From contig NZ_JAQMWQ010000014.1 of assembly GCF_030403775.1 (NCBI RefSeq), positions 1 through 64,000 of the forward strand: a stretch of 64,000 nt of DNA, in the 5' to 3' direction. A model generated the notes under the pieces. The model ran no database searches. It was given only the letters and a program-made list of their open reading frames with translations, and was not told the DNA's origin. Below, one piece after another: positions 1 to 8,292 of the stretch. Both the position numbers and the translations under genes were made by a program. Every line of letters starts with the position of its first letter. Positions within the stretch are counted from its first letter, which is position 1. The stretch is from Paenibacillus sp. BSR1-1. Its GTDB lineage: Bacteria; Bacillota; Bacilli; Bacillales; Cytobacillaceae.

Positions 1-93
<93 letters not shown>

Positions 94-101
94 TGTTATT
101 T

Positions 102-177
102 GGAGGATTAGCTCAGCTGGGAGAGCATCTGCCTTACAAGCAGAGGGTCGGCGGTTCGATCCCGTCATCCTCCACCA
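102..177 (+). tRNA. tRNA-Val (UAC)
   Basis: A 76-nt cloverleaf with anticodon TAC and encoded CCA. It is the first gene of a 21-gene cluster whose order matches B. subtilis trnB. Confidence 0.97.
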
Positions 178-183
178 TAATTT

Positions 184-259
<76 letters not shown>

Positions 260-271
260 CTTTTTTAGGAT

Positions 272-347
272 GAGCCATTAGCTCAGTTGGTAGAGCATCT
301 GACTTTTAATCAGAGGGTCGAAGGTTCGAGTCCTTCATGGCTCACCA
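272..347 (+). tRNA. tRNA-Lys (UUU)
   Basis: A 76-nt cloverleaf; loop CTTTTAA gives anticodon TTT; CCA encoded. Confidence 0.97.
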
Positions 348-360
348 TTTAAATGAATAT

Positions 361-445
361 GCGGGTGTGGCGGAATTGGCAGACGCACCAGACTTAGGAT
401 CTGGCGCCGCAAGGCGTGGGGGTTCGACTCCCTTCACCCGCACCA
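361..445 (+). tRNA. tRNA-Leu (UAG)
   Basis: An 85-nt class II tRNA with a long variable arm; loop CTTAGGA gives anticodon TAG; CCA encoded. Confidence 0.97.
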
Positions 446-459
446 TTTAGATTAATAAT

Positions 460-534
460 GCGGAAGTAGTTCAGTGGTAGAACACCACCTTGCCAAGGTG
501 GGGGTCGCGGGTTCGAATCCCGTCTTCCGCTCCA
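460..534 (+). tRNA. tRNA-Gly (GCC)
   Basis: A 75-nt cloverleaf; loop TTGCCAA gives anticodon GCC; CCA encoded. Confidence 0.97.
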
Positions 535-539
535 TGATT

Positions 540-628
540 GCCGGGGTGGCGGAACTGGCAGACGCACAGGACTTAAAATCCTGCGGTAGGTGACTACCGT
601 ACCGGTTCGATTCCGGTCCTCGGCACCA
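540..628 (+). tRNA. tRNA-Leu (UAA)
   Basis: An 89-nt class II tRNA; loop CTTAAAA gives anticodon TAA; CCA encoded. Confidence 0.97.
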
Positions 629-665
629 TTGCTTTTTATAATAACAAATTTAGTTTCAACATAAT

Positions 666-742
<77 letters not shown>

Positions 743-751
743 TTTAAAATA

Positions 752-828
752 CGGGAAGTAGCTCAGCTTGGTAGAGCACTTGGTTTGGGACCAAGGGGTC
801 GCAGGTTCGAATCCTGTCTTCCCGACCA
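752..828 (+). tRNA. tRNA-Pro (UGG)
   Basis: A 77-nt cloverleaf; loop TTTGGGA gives anticodon TGG; CCA encoded. Confidence 0.97.
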
Positions 829-849
829 TTTACTTCTAACTTAATTTTT

Positions 850-925
850 GGGGCCTTAGCTCAGCTGGGAGAGCGCCTGCTTTGCACGCAGGAGGTCAGC
901 GGTTCGATCCCGCTAGGCTCCACCA
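850..925 (+). tRNA. tRNA-Ala (UGC)
   Basis: A 76-nt cloverleaf; loop TTTGCAC gives anticodon TGC; CCA encoded. Confidence 0.97.
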
Positions 926-943
926 TAATTCAATAATATATTT

Positions 944-1020
944 GGCGGTGTAGCTCAGCTGGCTAGAGCGTACGGTTCATACCCGTAAGGTCGGGGGTTC
1001 GATCCCCTCCGCCGCTACCA
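944..1020 (+). tRNA. tRNA-Met (CAU), elongator
   Basis: A 77-nt cloverleaf; loop TTCATAC gives anticodon CAT; CCA encoded. The body closely resembles the B. subtilis elongator Met tRNA, and its fully paired acceptor stem separates it from the initiator at 1264. Confidence 0.93.
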
Positions 1021-1046
1021 AATAATATATTTTAGAACTTCAACTT

Positions 1047-1123
1047 GGACCTTTAGCTCAGCTGGTTAGAGCAGACGGCTCATAACCGTCCGGTCGTAGG
1101 TTCGAGTCCTACAAGGTCCACCA
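1047..1123 (+). tRNA. tRNA-Ile2 (CAU, lysidine type)
   Basis: A 77-nt cloverleaf; loop CTCATAA gives anticodon CAT; CCA encoded. The GGACCTTTAGC start and the trnB position after elongator Met match the B. subtilis Ile2 tRNA, whose wobble C is converted to lysidine by TilS. Confidence 0.9.
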
Positions 1124-1140
1124 GTAATTTTGTATAATAT

Positions 1141-1233
1141 GGAGGAATACCCAAGTCCGGCTGAAGGGATCGGTCTTGAAAACCGACAGGCGGGTTAAAC
1201 CGCGCGGGGGTTCGAATCCCTCTTCCTCCGCCA
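1141..1233 (+). tRNA. tRNA-Ser (UGA)
   Basis: A 93-nt class II tRNA; loop CTTGAAA gives anticodon TGA; CCA encoded. Confidence 0.97.
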
Positions 1234-1263
1234 TATTATTCTTGAATTAAATATTTTTACCGT

Positions 1264-1337
<74 letters not shown>

Positions 1338-1340
1338 TTC

Positions 1341-1417
1341 GGTCTGGTAGTTCAGTTGGTTAGAATGCCTGCCTGTCACGCAGGAGGTCGCGGGTTCGAG
1401 TCCCGTCCAGACCGCCA
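1341..1417 (+). tRNA. tRNA-Asp (GUC)
   Basis: A 77-nt cloverleaf; loop CTGTCAC gives anticodon GTC; CCA encoded. It begins 3 nt after the initiator tRNA body. Confidence 0.97.
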
Positions 1418-1430
1418 TTTAAATGGAAAT

Positions 1431-1506
1431 GGCTCAGTAGCTCAGTCGGTAGAGCAAAGGACTGAAAATCCTTGTGTCGGCGGTTCGATTCCGTCCTGAG
1501 CCACCA
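1431..1506 (+). tRNA. tRNA-Phe (GAA)
   Basis: A 76-nt cloverleaf; loop CTGAAAA gives anticodon GAA; CCA encoded. Confidence 0.97.
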
Positions 1507-1535
1507 TTTATTTAAAATTAAATAACTTTTATTAT

Positions 1536-1612
1536 GGCGATTGTGGCGAAGTGGTTAACGCACCTGATTGTGGTTCAGGCATTCGTGGGTTCGATTCCCA
1601 TCAGTCGCCCCA
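1536..1612 (+). tRNA. tRNA-His (GUG)
   Basis: A 77-nt tRNA; anticodon GTG; CCA encoded. The eighth acceptor pair (extra 5' G opposite C73) typical of tRNA-His is present. Confidence 0.96.
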
Positions 1613-1620
1613 TGTTATAT

Positions 1621-1694
1621 GCGGGTGTAGTTTAGTGGTAAAACCTCAGCCTTCCAAGCTGATGTTGTGAGTTCGATTCTCATCACCCGCTCCA
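1621..1694 (+). tRNA. tRNA-Gly (UCC)
   Basis: A 74-nt cloverleaf; loop CTTCCAA gives anticodon TCC; CCA encoded. Confidence 0.97.
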
Positions 1695-1698
1695 AAAT

Positions 1699-1775
<77 letters not shown>

Positions 1776-1810
1776 GATTTTTATGTGATAGCAAAGTAAC
1801 TTAACATTAT

Positions 1811-1885
1811 TCCGCAGTAGCTCAGTGGTAGAGCTATCGGCTGTTAACCGATCGGTCGTAGGTTCGAGTCCTACCTGCGGAGCCA
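1811..1885 (+). tRNA. tRNA-Asn (GUU)
   Basis: A 75-nt cloverleaf; loop CTGTTAA gives anticodon GTT; CCA encoded. Confidence 0.97.
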
Positions 1886-1888
1886 TAT

Positions 1889-1979
1889 AGAGAAGTACCC
1901 AAGTGGCTCAAGGGGCTCCCCTGCTAAGGGAGTAGGTCGGGTAACCGGCGCGAGGGTTCGAATCCCTTCTTCTCTGCCA
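1889..1979 (+). tRNA. tRNA-Ser (GCU)
   Basis: A 91-nt class II tRNA; loop CTGCTAA gives anticodon GCT; CCA encoded. It starts 3 nt after the Asn tRNA. Confidence 0.96.
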
Positions 1980-1995
1980 TATAAATTAAATAATT

Positions 1996-2067
1996 GGCCC
2001 CTTGGTCAAGCGGTTAAGACACCGCCCTTTCACGGCGGTAACACGGGTTCGAATCCCGTAGGGGTCA
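1996..2067 (+). tRNA. tRNA-Glu (UUC), CCA not encoded
   Basis: A 72-nt cloverleaf with anticodon TTC, the last gene of the cluster. The acceptor stem ends in discriminator A at 2067 and is followed by TAC, so CCA is absent from the DNA. A terminator starts 4 nt later. Confidence 0.95.
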
Positions 2068-2070
2068 TAC

Positions 2071-2106
2071 AAAAAAACTGATGATATATTGTCATCAGTT
2101 TTTTTG
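2071..2106 (+). terminator. Terminator of the rRNA-tRNA operon
   Basis: The arms AAACTGATGA and TCATCAGTTT form a stable hairpin followed by a T run. It lies directly behind the last tRNA. Confidence 0.95.
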
Positions 2107-2176
2107 TATTTAACATTAGAAATAGCCTGAAAAAATGTTGACAAATGCTGCCCGCATTCCTAGTTCTTCTAAGTTG

Positions 2177-2712
2177 AATAGTGATTGACTACCATGATGT
2201 TCTTGAAGGAAAAACCACACTAAATAACAAGAAGTTGGGCTCAAAGACAGAATGTTAGTGACCAAGCTGCTCAAGAAAAGAAGGAAACTGTCTTTCATAA
2301 TGAACCTGAAGGATCATTATGCCAGTTCCATAGTGACCGTGCAACTCAAGAAATGAAGGAAACTGTCTTTCATAAAGAGCCTGAAGGACAAAACCACTTA
2401 AAAGAGCAGCAACCAGGTCATTATGCCAGTTCCATGGTAACCACTCAGCTCAAGAAAAGAAGGAAACTGTCTTTCATAAAGAGCCTGAAGGACAAAATCA
2501 CTCAAAAGAGCAGCAACCAGGTCATTATGCCAGTTCCATAGTGACCACTCAGCTCAAGAAAAGAAGGAAACTGTCTTTCATAATGGACCTGAAGGACAAA
2601 ACCACTTAAAAGAGCAGCAACCAGGTCATTATGCCAGTTCCATAGTGATGACTCAGCTCAAGAAAAGTAGGAAACAGTCTTTCATTAAGGTCTTAAAAGA
2701 CAAGTCCATCTA
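2177..2712. repeat. 104-bp tandem repeat array
   Basis: A direct-repeat array between the tRNA cluster and the NERD gene. The marker AAGGAAACTGTCTTTCATAA begins at 2281, 2356, 2460 and 2564, with a decayed copy at 2668, so the period is 104 bp three times and 75 bp once (a 29-bp deletion). A more diverged copy precedes 2281 from about 2177. Two reading frames stay open across parts of the unit, but 104 is not a multiple of three, so no single protein repeat is encoded. I see no convincing gene here. The function is unknown. Confidence 0.9.
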
Positions 2713-2787
2713 ATAAATAATAAAAATGTCCTACATAAGTTTTTATGGAGGCATCATCCATTGGAAGAGAAAAAGACATATATTAAG

Positions 2788-3687
2788 TCATTCGTAAAAG
2801 GCCCATTGATGAACCCCGACTATATTAAAGTTTTTACTAAGAATCCTACTTATTCTCTTTTTTGAGGCTATTTTTCCACACCAGTCATGGACAATATTTG
2901 TTGTTAATTTCACATTTGGAAAAAGGAGTTTAATTTCATCTACACATTGCAAAACTGCACTTTCTACATTCTCTTCACATCCACATCCATTACAAACTAC
3001 ACTTTTACCTTTGATTGAGTGCGAAAATGAATTGCACCGTCTGCAAGTTTTTCCCTTTTTTAGCCGGTTGTACTCATAATGTGGAATATTCGGAGTTTCA
3101 GTTTGATGGAGTGATAGAATTTTGACTGCGAGCTCCTGATGATTATTATTTAACCAGGAAGGCTGTTTATTTAATTTTTTCATGAACCTGTTTAACTGTG
3201 CCGGAAAAATAAATGGCGTGTTTGGGGGAACCTGATATAAGGTAAAATGCGAGTTAATAAACACAACATATGCTTCAATAGATAAGTTGCATCCAAGATT
3301 TTGAAGTAGTTTTTGTAGCAAGGATTTACTATGTTGCAACTCATCCAAAGGATACCTTATCTCCTTTCCGGAAAATGCCTCTATTCTGTCTGGGTAAAAA
3401 CAGTAGTTACCTTCATAATTTCTTACTAAGAAAAGATAAATCTTTTGTTGATAAATGATAACAGTGTCAATTTTGAAATGTATACTATTAACCTTAAGCC
3501 TCAAATCATTTAAAATGTAGCATTCACTTTGAATCTTCTCTGTCAACAAATCAAACCTTACATGACCTTCATACCCCCTCTCTAGATTTAAATAGCGTGT
3601 GTATTCATCCTCTGATAATTCCATTCGTACGTTTAATATTCTAAGCATCTTTAATTCATCTGACTCCCCATGGCCTTTAAATGGCAT
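2788..3687 (-). CDS. NERD-domain protein with C-terminal zinc ribbon
   Basis: A 299-residue protein not obviously in an operon. Residues about 40-150 fit the nuclease-related (NERD) domain: ILNDLRL, then FKIDTVII with the conserved Asp74, then IYLFLVRNYEG. In the Bacillus relatives I remember, the last motif reads E-x-K-N-Y-E-G; here Leu87 and Arg89 replace the Glu and Lys, so nuclease activity may be lost. Residues about 215-237 (C215, C218, C232, C235, C237) form a zinc-ribbon-like segment, which suggests DNA or RNA binding. The ATG at 3687 has only a weak GAGTGG ribosome-binding site, so the start could be slightly downstream. The biological role is unknown. Confidence 0.8.
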   Translation of the reverse strand: MPFKGHGESDELKMLRILNVRMELSEDEYTRYLNLERGYEGHVRFDLLTEKIQSECYILNDLRLKVNSIHFKIDTVIIYQQKIYLFLVRNYEGNYCFYPDRIEAFSGKEIRYPLDELQHSKSLLQKLLQNLGCNLSIEAYVVFINSHFTLYQVPPNTPFIFPAQLNRFMKKLNKQPSWLNNNHQELAVKILSLHQTETPNIPHYEYNRLKKGKTCRRCNSFSHSIKGKSVVCNGCGCEENVESAVLQCVDEIKLLFPNVKLTTNIVHDWCGKIASKKRISRILSKNFNIVGVHQWAFYE

Positions 3688-3872
3688 ATCATACGTCCAC
3701 TCTTTGATAAGAACTCTAACTAAATCATAATAAAAAATCCGTTGCAGTAAAAAGAAAAGTATGAATTTTTTGTTAATATTTGAAATTTTATTTTAGGATA
3801 ATTTCATGCTAACTAAAACAGTATTGTTATTTTAGAATAATAATAAACACCCCTTATATATAACAGAAAACA

Positions 3873-3887
3873 TTGACAACGCTTACA
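3873..3887 (+). promoter_or_regulatory. Catabolite-responsive element (cre), CcpA site
   Basis: TTGACAACGCTTACA fits every fixed position of the Bacillus cre consensus WTGNNARCGNWWWCA. Its first six bases also equal a sigma-A -35 element (TTGACA), although no good -10 lies 17 bases on. It is about 290 bp before glgB, so whether it acts on glgB or on another transcript is not settled. Confidence 0.55.
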
Positions 3888-3978
3888 AATTCAAGATTGT
3901 ACTAGCACAAGGGATTATCCAATTTTTGAAAAATAAATAATAATTAATGCTTCTTTTCACAAAAAAACTTTATATTTT

Positions 3979-4043
3979 TTTGTCGAATATCGAAAGATAA
4001 TTCGTTGTTTCCTGTCGAGTACTGTCGAAAAAAGAAGTATAAT
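3979..4043 (+). promoter_or_regulatory. glgB promoter with three Spo0A boxes
   Basis: TTTGTCGAA (3979-3987) is a perfect 0A box. Two more cores, TGTCGAG (4013-4019) and TGTCGAA (4023-4029), are exactly 10 bp apart, one helical turn. TATAAT lies at 4038-4043, and no good -35 hexamer exists at the right distance; the second box occupies that spot. This layout resembles sigma-A promoters activated by Spo0A such as spoIIG. It implies that Spo0A~P turns on glycogen synthesis. Confidence 0.65.
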
Positions 4044-4159
4044 GACCGTAATTAGGGGTTATTGTCAGAAAAGATAAAAAAGTTTTACGAGGAATATTAT
4101 TCATTTGCACTTATAATTGGTTTTTGAAATACATATTTTCAATGGGGATGAGGAGAGCC

Positions 4160-6100
4160 ATGACAGTGAATACATTGTTTCCGACTGATTATCAGCTGCA
4201 CTTATTTCACGAGGGAAATTTTTTTCAAAGTCATCAGCTTTTTGGCGCTCATATCTTGAAGAATTCCGATAAAGTTTATACACGATTTTGCGTATGGGCC
4301 CCGAACGCCGTTCAGGTAAGGCTCACGGGGGATTTTAATAACTGGAATGGTGAAGGGTATGATCTGCAAAAGGTAAATGACGAAGGGGTTTGGATTATCA
4401 TCATTGATCAAGACCTCGAAGGAAGTGTTTATAAGTATGAAATCTTAACACAAAATGGTGAAACACTGCTTAAAGCTGATCCATTTGCCTTTTATTCTGA
4501 ATTGCGACCGAACACTGCTTCCATCGTTTATTCCTTAAACAATTATCAATGGCAGGATAACCAATGGATGAATCGGAGAGCAACCCGAAAGCTTTTATCC
4601 GAGCCTGCCGTCATCTATGAAGTTCACTTAGGTTCTTGGAGGAAAAAACTCAATGGTGATTTCCTTACCTATAAGGAACTTGCTTCAGAGCTTATACCTT
4701 ATGTAATCGAACATGGCTTTACACATATAGAAATTCTACCCCTCGTTGAACACCCTCTCGATGCCTCGTGGGGCTACCAAGGAACAGGGTACTTTTCGGT
4801 TACCTCCAGATATGGAACACCCGATGAATTCCGCTATTTTGTAGACCAGTGCCATCAGAATGGTATTGGTGTCATCCTGGATTGGGTTCCAGGTCATTAT
4901 TGCAAGGATGCCCACGGGTTATACCGTTTTGACGGAGCACATATTTATTCCTACCATAATGATGGTGATAGGGAAAATCCGGTATGGGGAACAGCCAACT
5001 TTGACCTCGGAAAAGGTGAGGTGCAAAGCTTCCTCATTTCAAACGCCATGTTTTGGATGGATTATTTCCATATTGATGGCTTTCGTATGGATGCAGTAGC
5101 CAATATCATTTATTGGCCGAATGGTACGAGTGAAAATCCCTTTGGAATTAACTTTTTAAAAAAATTAAATCAAGAAGTTCACGAATATGATCCGCATTTT
5201 TTAATGATCGGTGAGGACTCTACAGATTTCCCTGATGTTACTGCCCCAGTCAGCCACGGCGGCTTGGGATTTGATTATAAATGGAATATGGGCTGGATGA
5301 ATGACATGCTTGAATATATGGAAACTCCGCCCTATTCACGGTCAAAGGTGCATTCTAAAGTGACTTTTTCACTTTTATATGCTTTCCGAGAAAACTTTAT
5401 GCTCCCGTTTTCACATGATGAAGTAGTTCATGGCAAAAAGTCGCTCTTGGATAAGATGCCGGGAGAATACTGGGAAAAATTTGCCCAGCTGAGGCTTTTA
5501 CTAGGCTTTATGTTTGCCCACCCAGGAAAGAAATTATTATTTATGGGATTTGAACTAGGACAGTTTGCTGAGTGGAAGGATAAAGAACAACAAGACTGGA
5601 ACTTATTGGAATATGATATGCACCGCAATTTAAACTCATATGTAAAAGTATTGACGAAGGTTTATAAGCGTTCGAAACCGCTATATGAGCTGGATCATTC
5701 GCATGATGGTTTTGAATGGATTGATGTAAATAACAGTGATCAATCGATTTTTTCCTTCATTCGAAAAGGAGAAAAAGAAGAAGATCATTTAGTCATTATT
5801 TGTAACTTTACTGGTGTCAGCTACCCGGTTTATAAGATTGGTGTAAATCATCTAGGAGAGTACCGGGAAATTTTAAATAGTGATCAACAAGAATATGGCG
5901 GAGCAGGATTGATTAATAAAAAGACAATCATGTCGTTAGAGGAACCGTTTCATGGTAAACCATATTCCATCAACTTAACAATTGCACCATTTGGTTTTCA
6001 TATCATCAGACCGGTTAAAAAACGAAAGGAGAGAAAAGGAAATGGCAAAGAAAAAGTGCGTAGCCATGCTATTGGCAGGGGGAAAAGGAAGCAGACTTAA
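4160..6100 (+). CDS. glgB: 1,4-alpha-glucan branching enzyme
   Basis: First gene of the glycogen operon. The enzyme cuts alpha-1,4 glucan chains and rejoins them as alpha-1,6 branches. An N-terminal CBM48 domain (VCVWAPNA-type segment, about residues 35-110) precedes a GH13 barrel with nucleophile Asp311 in GFRMDAV, acid/base Glu352 in IGEDST and Asp420 in [10 protein letters not shown]. The ATG at 4160 was chosen over an in-frame TTG at 4124 because GGAGAG lies just before it. This gives 646 residues. The last 59 bases overlap glgC, which gives a basic lysine-rich tail absent from the core fold, so translational coupling is likely. Confidence 0.97.
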   Translation: MTVNTLFPTDYQLHLFHEGNFFQSHQLFGAHILKNSDKVYTRFCVWAPNAVQVRLTGDFNNWNGEGYDLQKVNDEGVWIIIIDQDLEGSVYKYEILTQNGETLLKADPFAFYSELRPNTASIVYSLNNYQWQDNQWMNRRATRKLLSEPAVIYEVHLGSWRKKLNGDFLTYKELASELIPYVIEHGFTHIEILPLVEHPLDASWGYQGTGYFSVTSRYGTPDEFRYFVDQCHQNGIGVILDWVPGHYCKDAHGLYRFDGAHIYSYHNDGDRENPVWGTANFDLGKGEVQSFLISNAMFWMDYFHIDGFRMDAVANIIYWPNGTSENPFGINFLKKLNQEVHEYDPHFLMIGEDSTDFPDVTAPVSHGGLGFDYKWNMGWMNDMLEYMETPPYSRSKVHSKVTFSLLYAFRENFMLPFSHDEVVHGKKSLLDKMPGEYWEKFAQLRLLLGFMFAHPGKKLLFMGFELGQFAEWKDKEQQDWNLLEYDMHRNLNSYVKVLTKVYKRSKPLYELDHSHDGFEWIDVNNSDQSIFSFIRKGEKEEDHLVIICNFTGVSYPVYKIGVNHLGEYREILNSDQQEYGGAGLINKKTIMSLEEPFHGKPYSINLTIAPFGFHIIRPVKKRKERKGNGKEKVRSHAIGRGKRKQT

Positions 6101-7187
6101 TTCGCTGACAAAGGATTTAGCGAAACCTGCTGTACCATTTGGAGGGAAATACCGAATCATTGATTTTACTTTAAGTAATTGTGCAAATTCTGGCATTGAT
6201 ACAGTTGGCGTTTTAACTCAATATCAGCCGCTTTTGTTAAATTCATATATTGGGATTGGCAGTGCCTGGGACCTTGACCGAAAGGATGGAGGGGTAACTG
6301 TTTTACCACCTTACGCTGAGTCTTCCGAAGTCAAGTGGTATACAGGAACAGCAAGTGCAATTTATCAAAATCTGAATTACCTGAAGCAATACCAGCCGGA
6401 TTATGTATTAATTCTCTCAGGCGATCATATTTACAAAATGAATTATGAAAACATGCTCGAATACCATATTGAAAAAAGGGCAGATGTCTCGATTTCCTTG
6501 ATTGAGGTTCCATGGGCAGAAGCCAGCCGGTTCGGAATTATGAATACGAACGAGGATATGAGAATCGTAGAATTTGAGGAAAAACCAAGTGAGCCAAAAA
6601 ATAATTTAGCATCGATGGGCATTTATATTTTTAGCTGGAATATACTGAAAGAATATTTAGAAATGGATGCTCGGAATCCAGAATCCAGCCATGATTTTGG
6701 TAAGGATGTCATTCCGCTTCTTTTAGAAGAAAACAAGAAGCTTTATGCTTATCCGTTTAAAGGCTATTGGAAGGACGTTGGAACAGTTCAAAGCCTTTGG
6801 GAAGCGAATATGGATCTATTAAACGAAGAATGCGATTTAGATCTATTTGATCATGATTGGAGAATCTATTCTGTTAATCCAAATCAACCGCCTCAATATA
6901 TTTCACAGGATGCGATTGTAAAAGAGTCGCTCATAAACGAAGGATGTACGATTGAAGGGGAAATAGATAAATCGGTTCTTTTCCAAGGGGTAACAGTTGG
7001 AAAAGGCTCTTCCATTAAAGAATCAGTTATTATGCCAGATGCTGTCATTGGAAATAACTGCTTGATTGAAAAGGCGATTGTTCCTTGTGATGTGCAAGTG
7101 CCGGACGGGACTGTCATTCGTTCCTTCGATGATGAAATTATACTAGTGACCCAAGAAATGCTTAGCGGGTTATATCCTGCATATTAA
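6042..7187 (+). CDS. glgC: Glucose-1-phosphate adenylyltransferase, catalytic subunit
   Basis: Makes ADP-glucose from ATP and glucose-1-phosphate, the committed step of bacterial glycogen synthesis. The 381-residue protein has the nucleotide-binding loop GGKGSRL (13-19), [15 protein letters not shown], and SGDHIY near residue 127, then a C-terminal left-handed beta-helix. The ATG at 6042 follows AAAGGAGAG and lies inside the end of glgB. By analogy with Geobacillus stearothermophilus it should pair with GlgD in a mixed tetramer. Confidence 0.97.
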   Translation: MAKKKCVAMLLAGGKGSRLNSLTKDLAKPAVPFGGKYRIIDFTLSNCANSGIDTVGVLTQYQPLLLNSYIGIGSAWDLDRKDGGVTVLPPYAESSEVKWYTGTASAIYQNLNYLKQYQPDYVLILSGDHIYKMNYENMLEYHIEKRADVSISLIEVPWAEASRFGIMNTNEDMRIVEFEEKPSEPKNNLASMGIYIFSWNILKEYLEMDARNPESSHDFGKDVIPLLLEENKKLYAYPFKGYWKDVGTVQSLWEANMDLLNEECDLDLFDHDWRIYSVNPNQPPQYISQDAIVKESLINEGCTIEGEIDKSVLFQGVTVGKGSSIKESVIMPDAVIGNNCLIEKAIVPCDVQVPDGTVIRSFDDEIILVTQEMLSGLYPAY

Positions 7188-7260
7188 TTGTCTAGAACAA
7201 TCACAGTGGTGCCAGGAGAGAAACAGTAATTCTTATTAGAAATCAGGAGGGACTATAGCC

Positions 7261-8292
7261 GTGAAAAGAAAGCTATTAGGCGTCATTGATGCCACCACAT
7301 ACCATGAGGATTTGGAAGATTTATTAACGCACCGTTCACTGGCAGCACTGCCGTTTGCAGGCCGGTATCGCATCATTGATTTTGTACTTTCGAATATGGT
7401 CAATTCTGGTATTCGAAGTGTGGCAATTTTTCCAAAAATGCAATATCGCTCCTTAATGGATCACTTGGGGTCCGGAAAAAATTGGGATTTAAACCGAAAA
7501 CGTGATGGACTATTCTTCTTCCCATCACCGATTGTTGATAATGACGGAAATAAAATAGGGTCGTTTGAACATTTTGCGGCCAATATGGACTTTTTTAAGC
7601 GAAGCACGCAAGAATATGCCATCATCTCCAATTGCTATACGGTTTTTAATATGGACTTTAGACCAATTCTTGACTGGCATCGCCATTCTTCCTGTGATAT
7701 TACCGAAATCCATCATGAAAATGGCAGTTCAATGGAAATGTATTTAATTAAAACCTCACTTTTAATAGAATTGCTTGAAACGAGAAACGAGACAGGTTAC
7801 ACCTGTATGAGAGACGTTGTTCAAGATTTCGATCATCAGTACACAGTATGCCACTATGATTACAACGGATATGCCGTCATGATAGATTCAATTGAAAACT
7901 ATTTTTCAACGAGCATGAATTTACTTAAGACAGATGTCTGGAAGCAATTATTTTTGAAAGACAGCCCGATTTTTACGAAGGTTAAGGATGAGCCGCCAAC
8001 GAAATACGTTAAAGGATCCTTGGTAAAAAATGCAATGATTGCAAACGGGTGTGTAATCAGTGGAACAGTGGAAAACAGTATTATCTCCCGTGGTGTTAAA
8101 ATTGGGAAGGGTGCAGTCATTAAAAACTGCATTATCATGCAGAAATGCCAAATAGAAGATAACTGCTATTTAGATTCCGTTATTTTAGATAAAGATGTAA
8201 AAATAGAAGCCGGTACACATTTAACTGGAAGTGCCCGTTCCCCTTTTGTAGTACGTAAAGGGATGAAGCAAGGAGCGTTGATGAACTCGTGA
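7261..8292 (+). CDS. glgD: ADP-glucose pyrophosphorylase accessory subunit
   Basis: A GlgC paralogue of 343 residues. It keeps the fold (FAGRYRIIDFVLSNMVNSG and a C-terminal beta-helix), but the GGxGxRL nucleotide loop is replaced by IDATTYHED near residues 9-17, so it is probably not catalytic by itself. In Geobacillus the GlgD partner raises GlgC activity. It has a GTG start with AGGAGGG upstream. The stop overlaps the GTG start of glgA (GTGA), so the two are coupled. Confidence 0.94.
   Translation: MKRKLLGVIDATTYHEDLEDLLTHRSLAALPFAGRYRIIDFVLSNMVNSGIRSVAIFPKMQYRSLMDHLGSGKNWDLNRKRDGLFFFPSPIVDNDGNKIGSFEHFAANMDFFKRSTQEYAIISNCYTVFNMDFRPILDWHRHSSCDITEIHHENGSSMEMYLIKTSLLIELLETRNETGYTCMRDVVQDFDHQYTVCHYDYNGYAVMIDSIENYFSTSMNLLKTDVWKQLFLKDSPIFTKVKDEPPTKYVKGSLVKNAMIANGCVISGTVENSIISRGVKIGKGAVIKNCIIMQKCQIEDNCYLDSVILDKDVKIEAGTHLTGSARSPFVVRKGMKQGALMNS

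Larger units (their letters stand above)
3688..4159 (+). promoter_or_regulatory. Glycogen operon upstream region
   Basis: This 472-bp AT-rich gap holds no gene. It contains a cre-like site near 3880, three Spo0A-type boxes between 3979 and 4029 and a TATAAT at 4038, each listed separately. Nothing else recognisable was seen. Confidence 0.6.

Noticed and set aside
2353..2541. 62-residue protein from the repeat array
   Set aside because: The frame shifts from one repeat unit to the next and there is no ribosome-binding site; it is read from non-coding repeats.
2177..2712. CRISPR array
   Set aside because: The units are nearly identical over all 104 bp; there are no variable spacers and no cas genes nearby.
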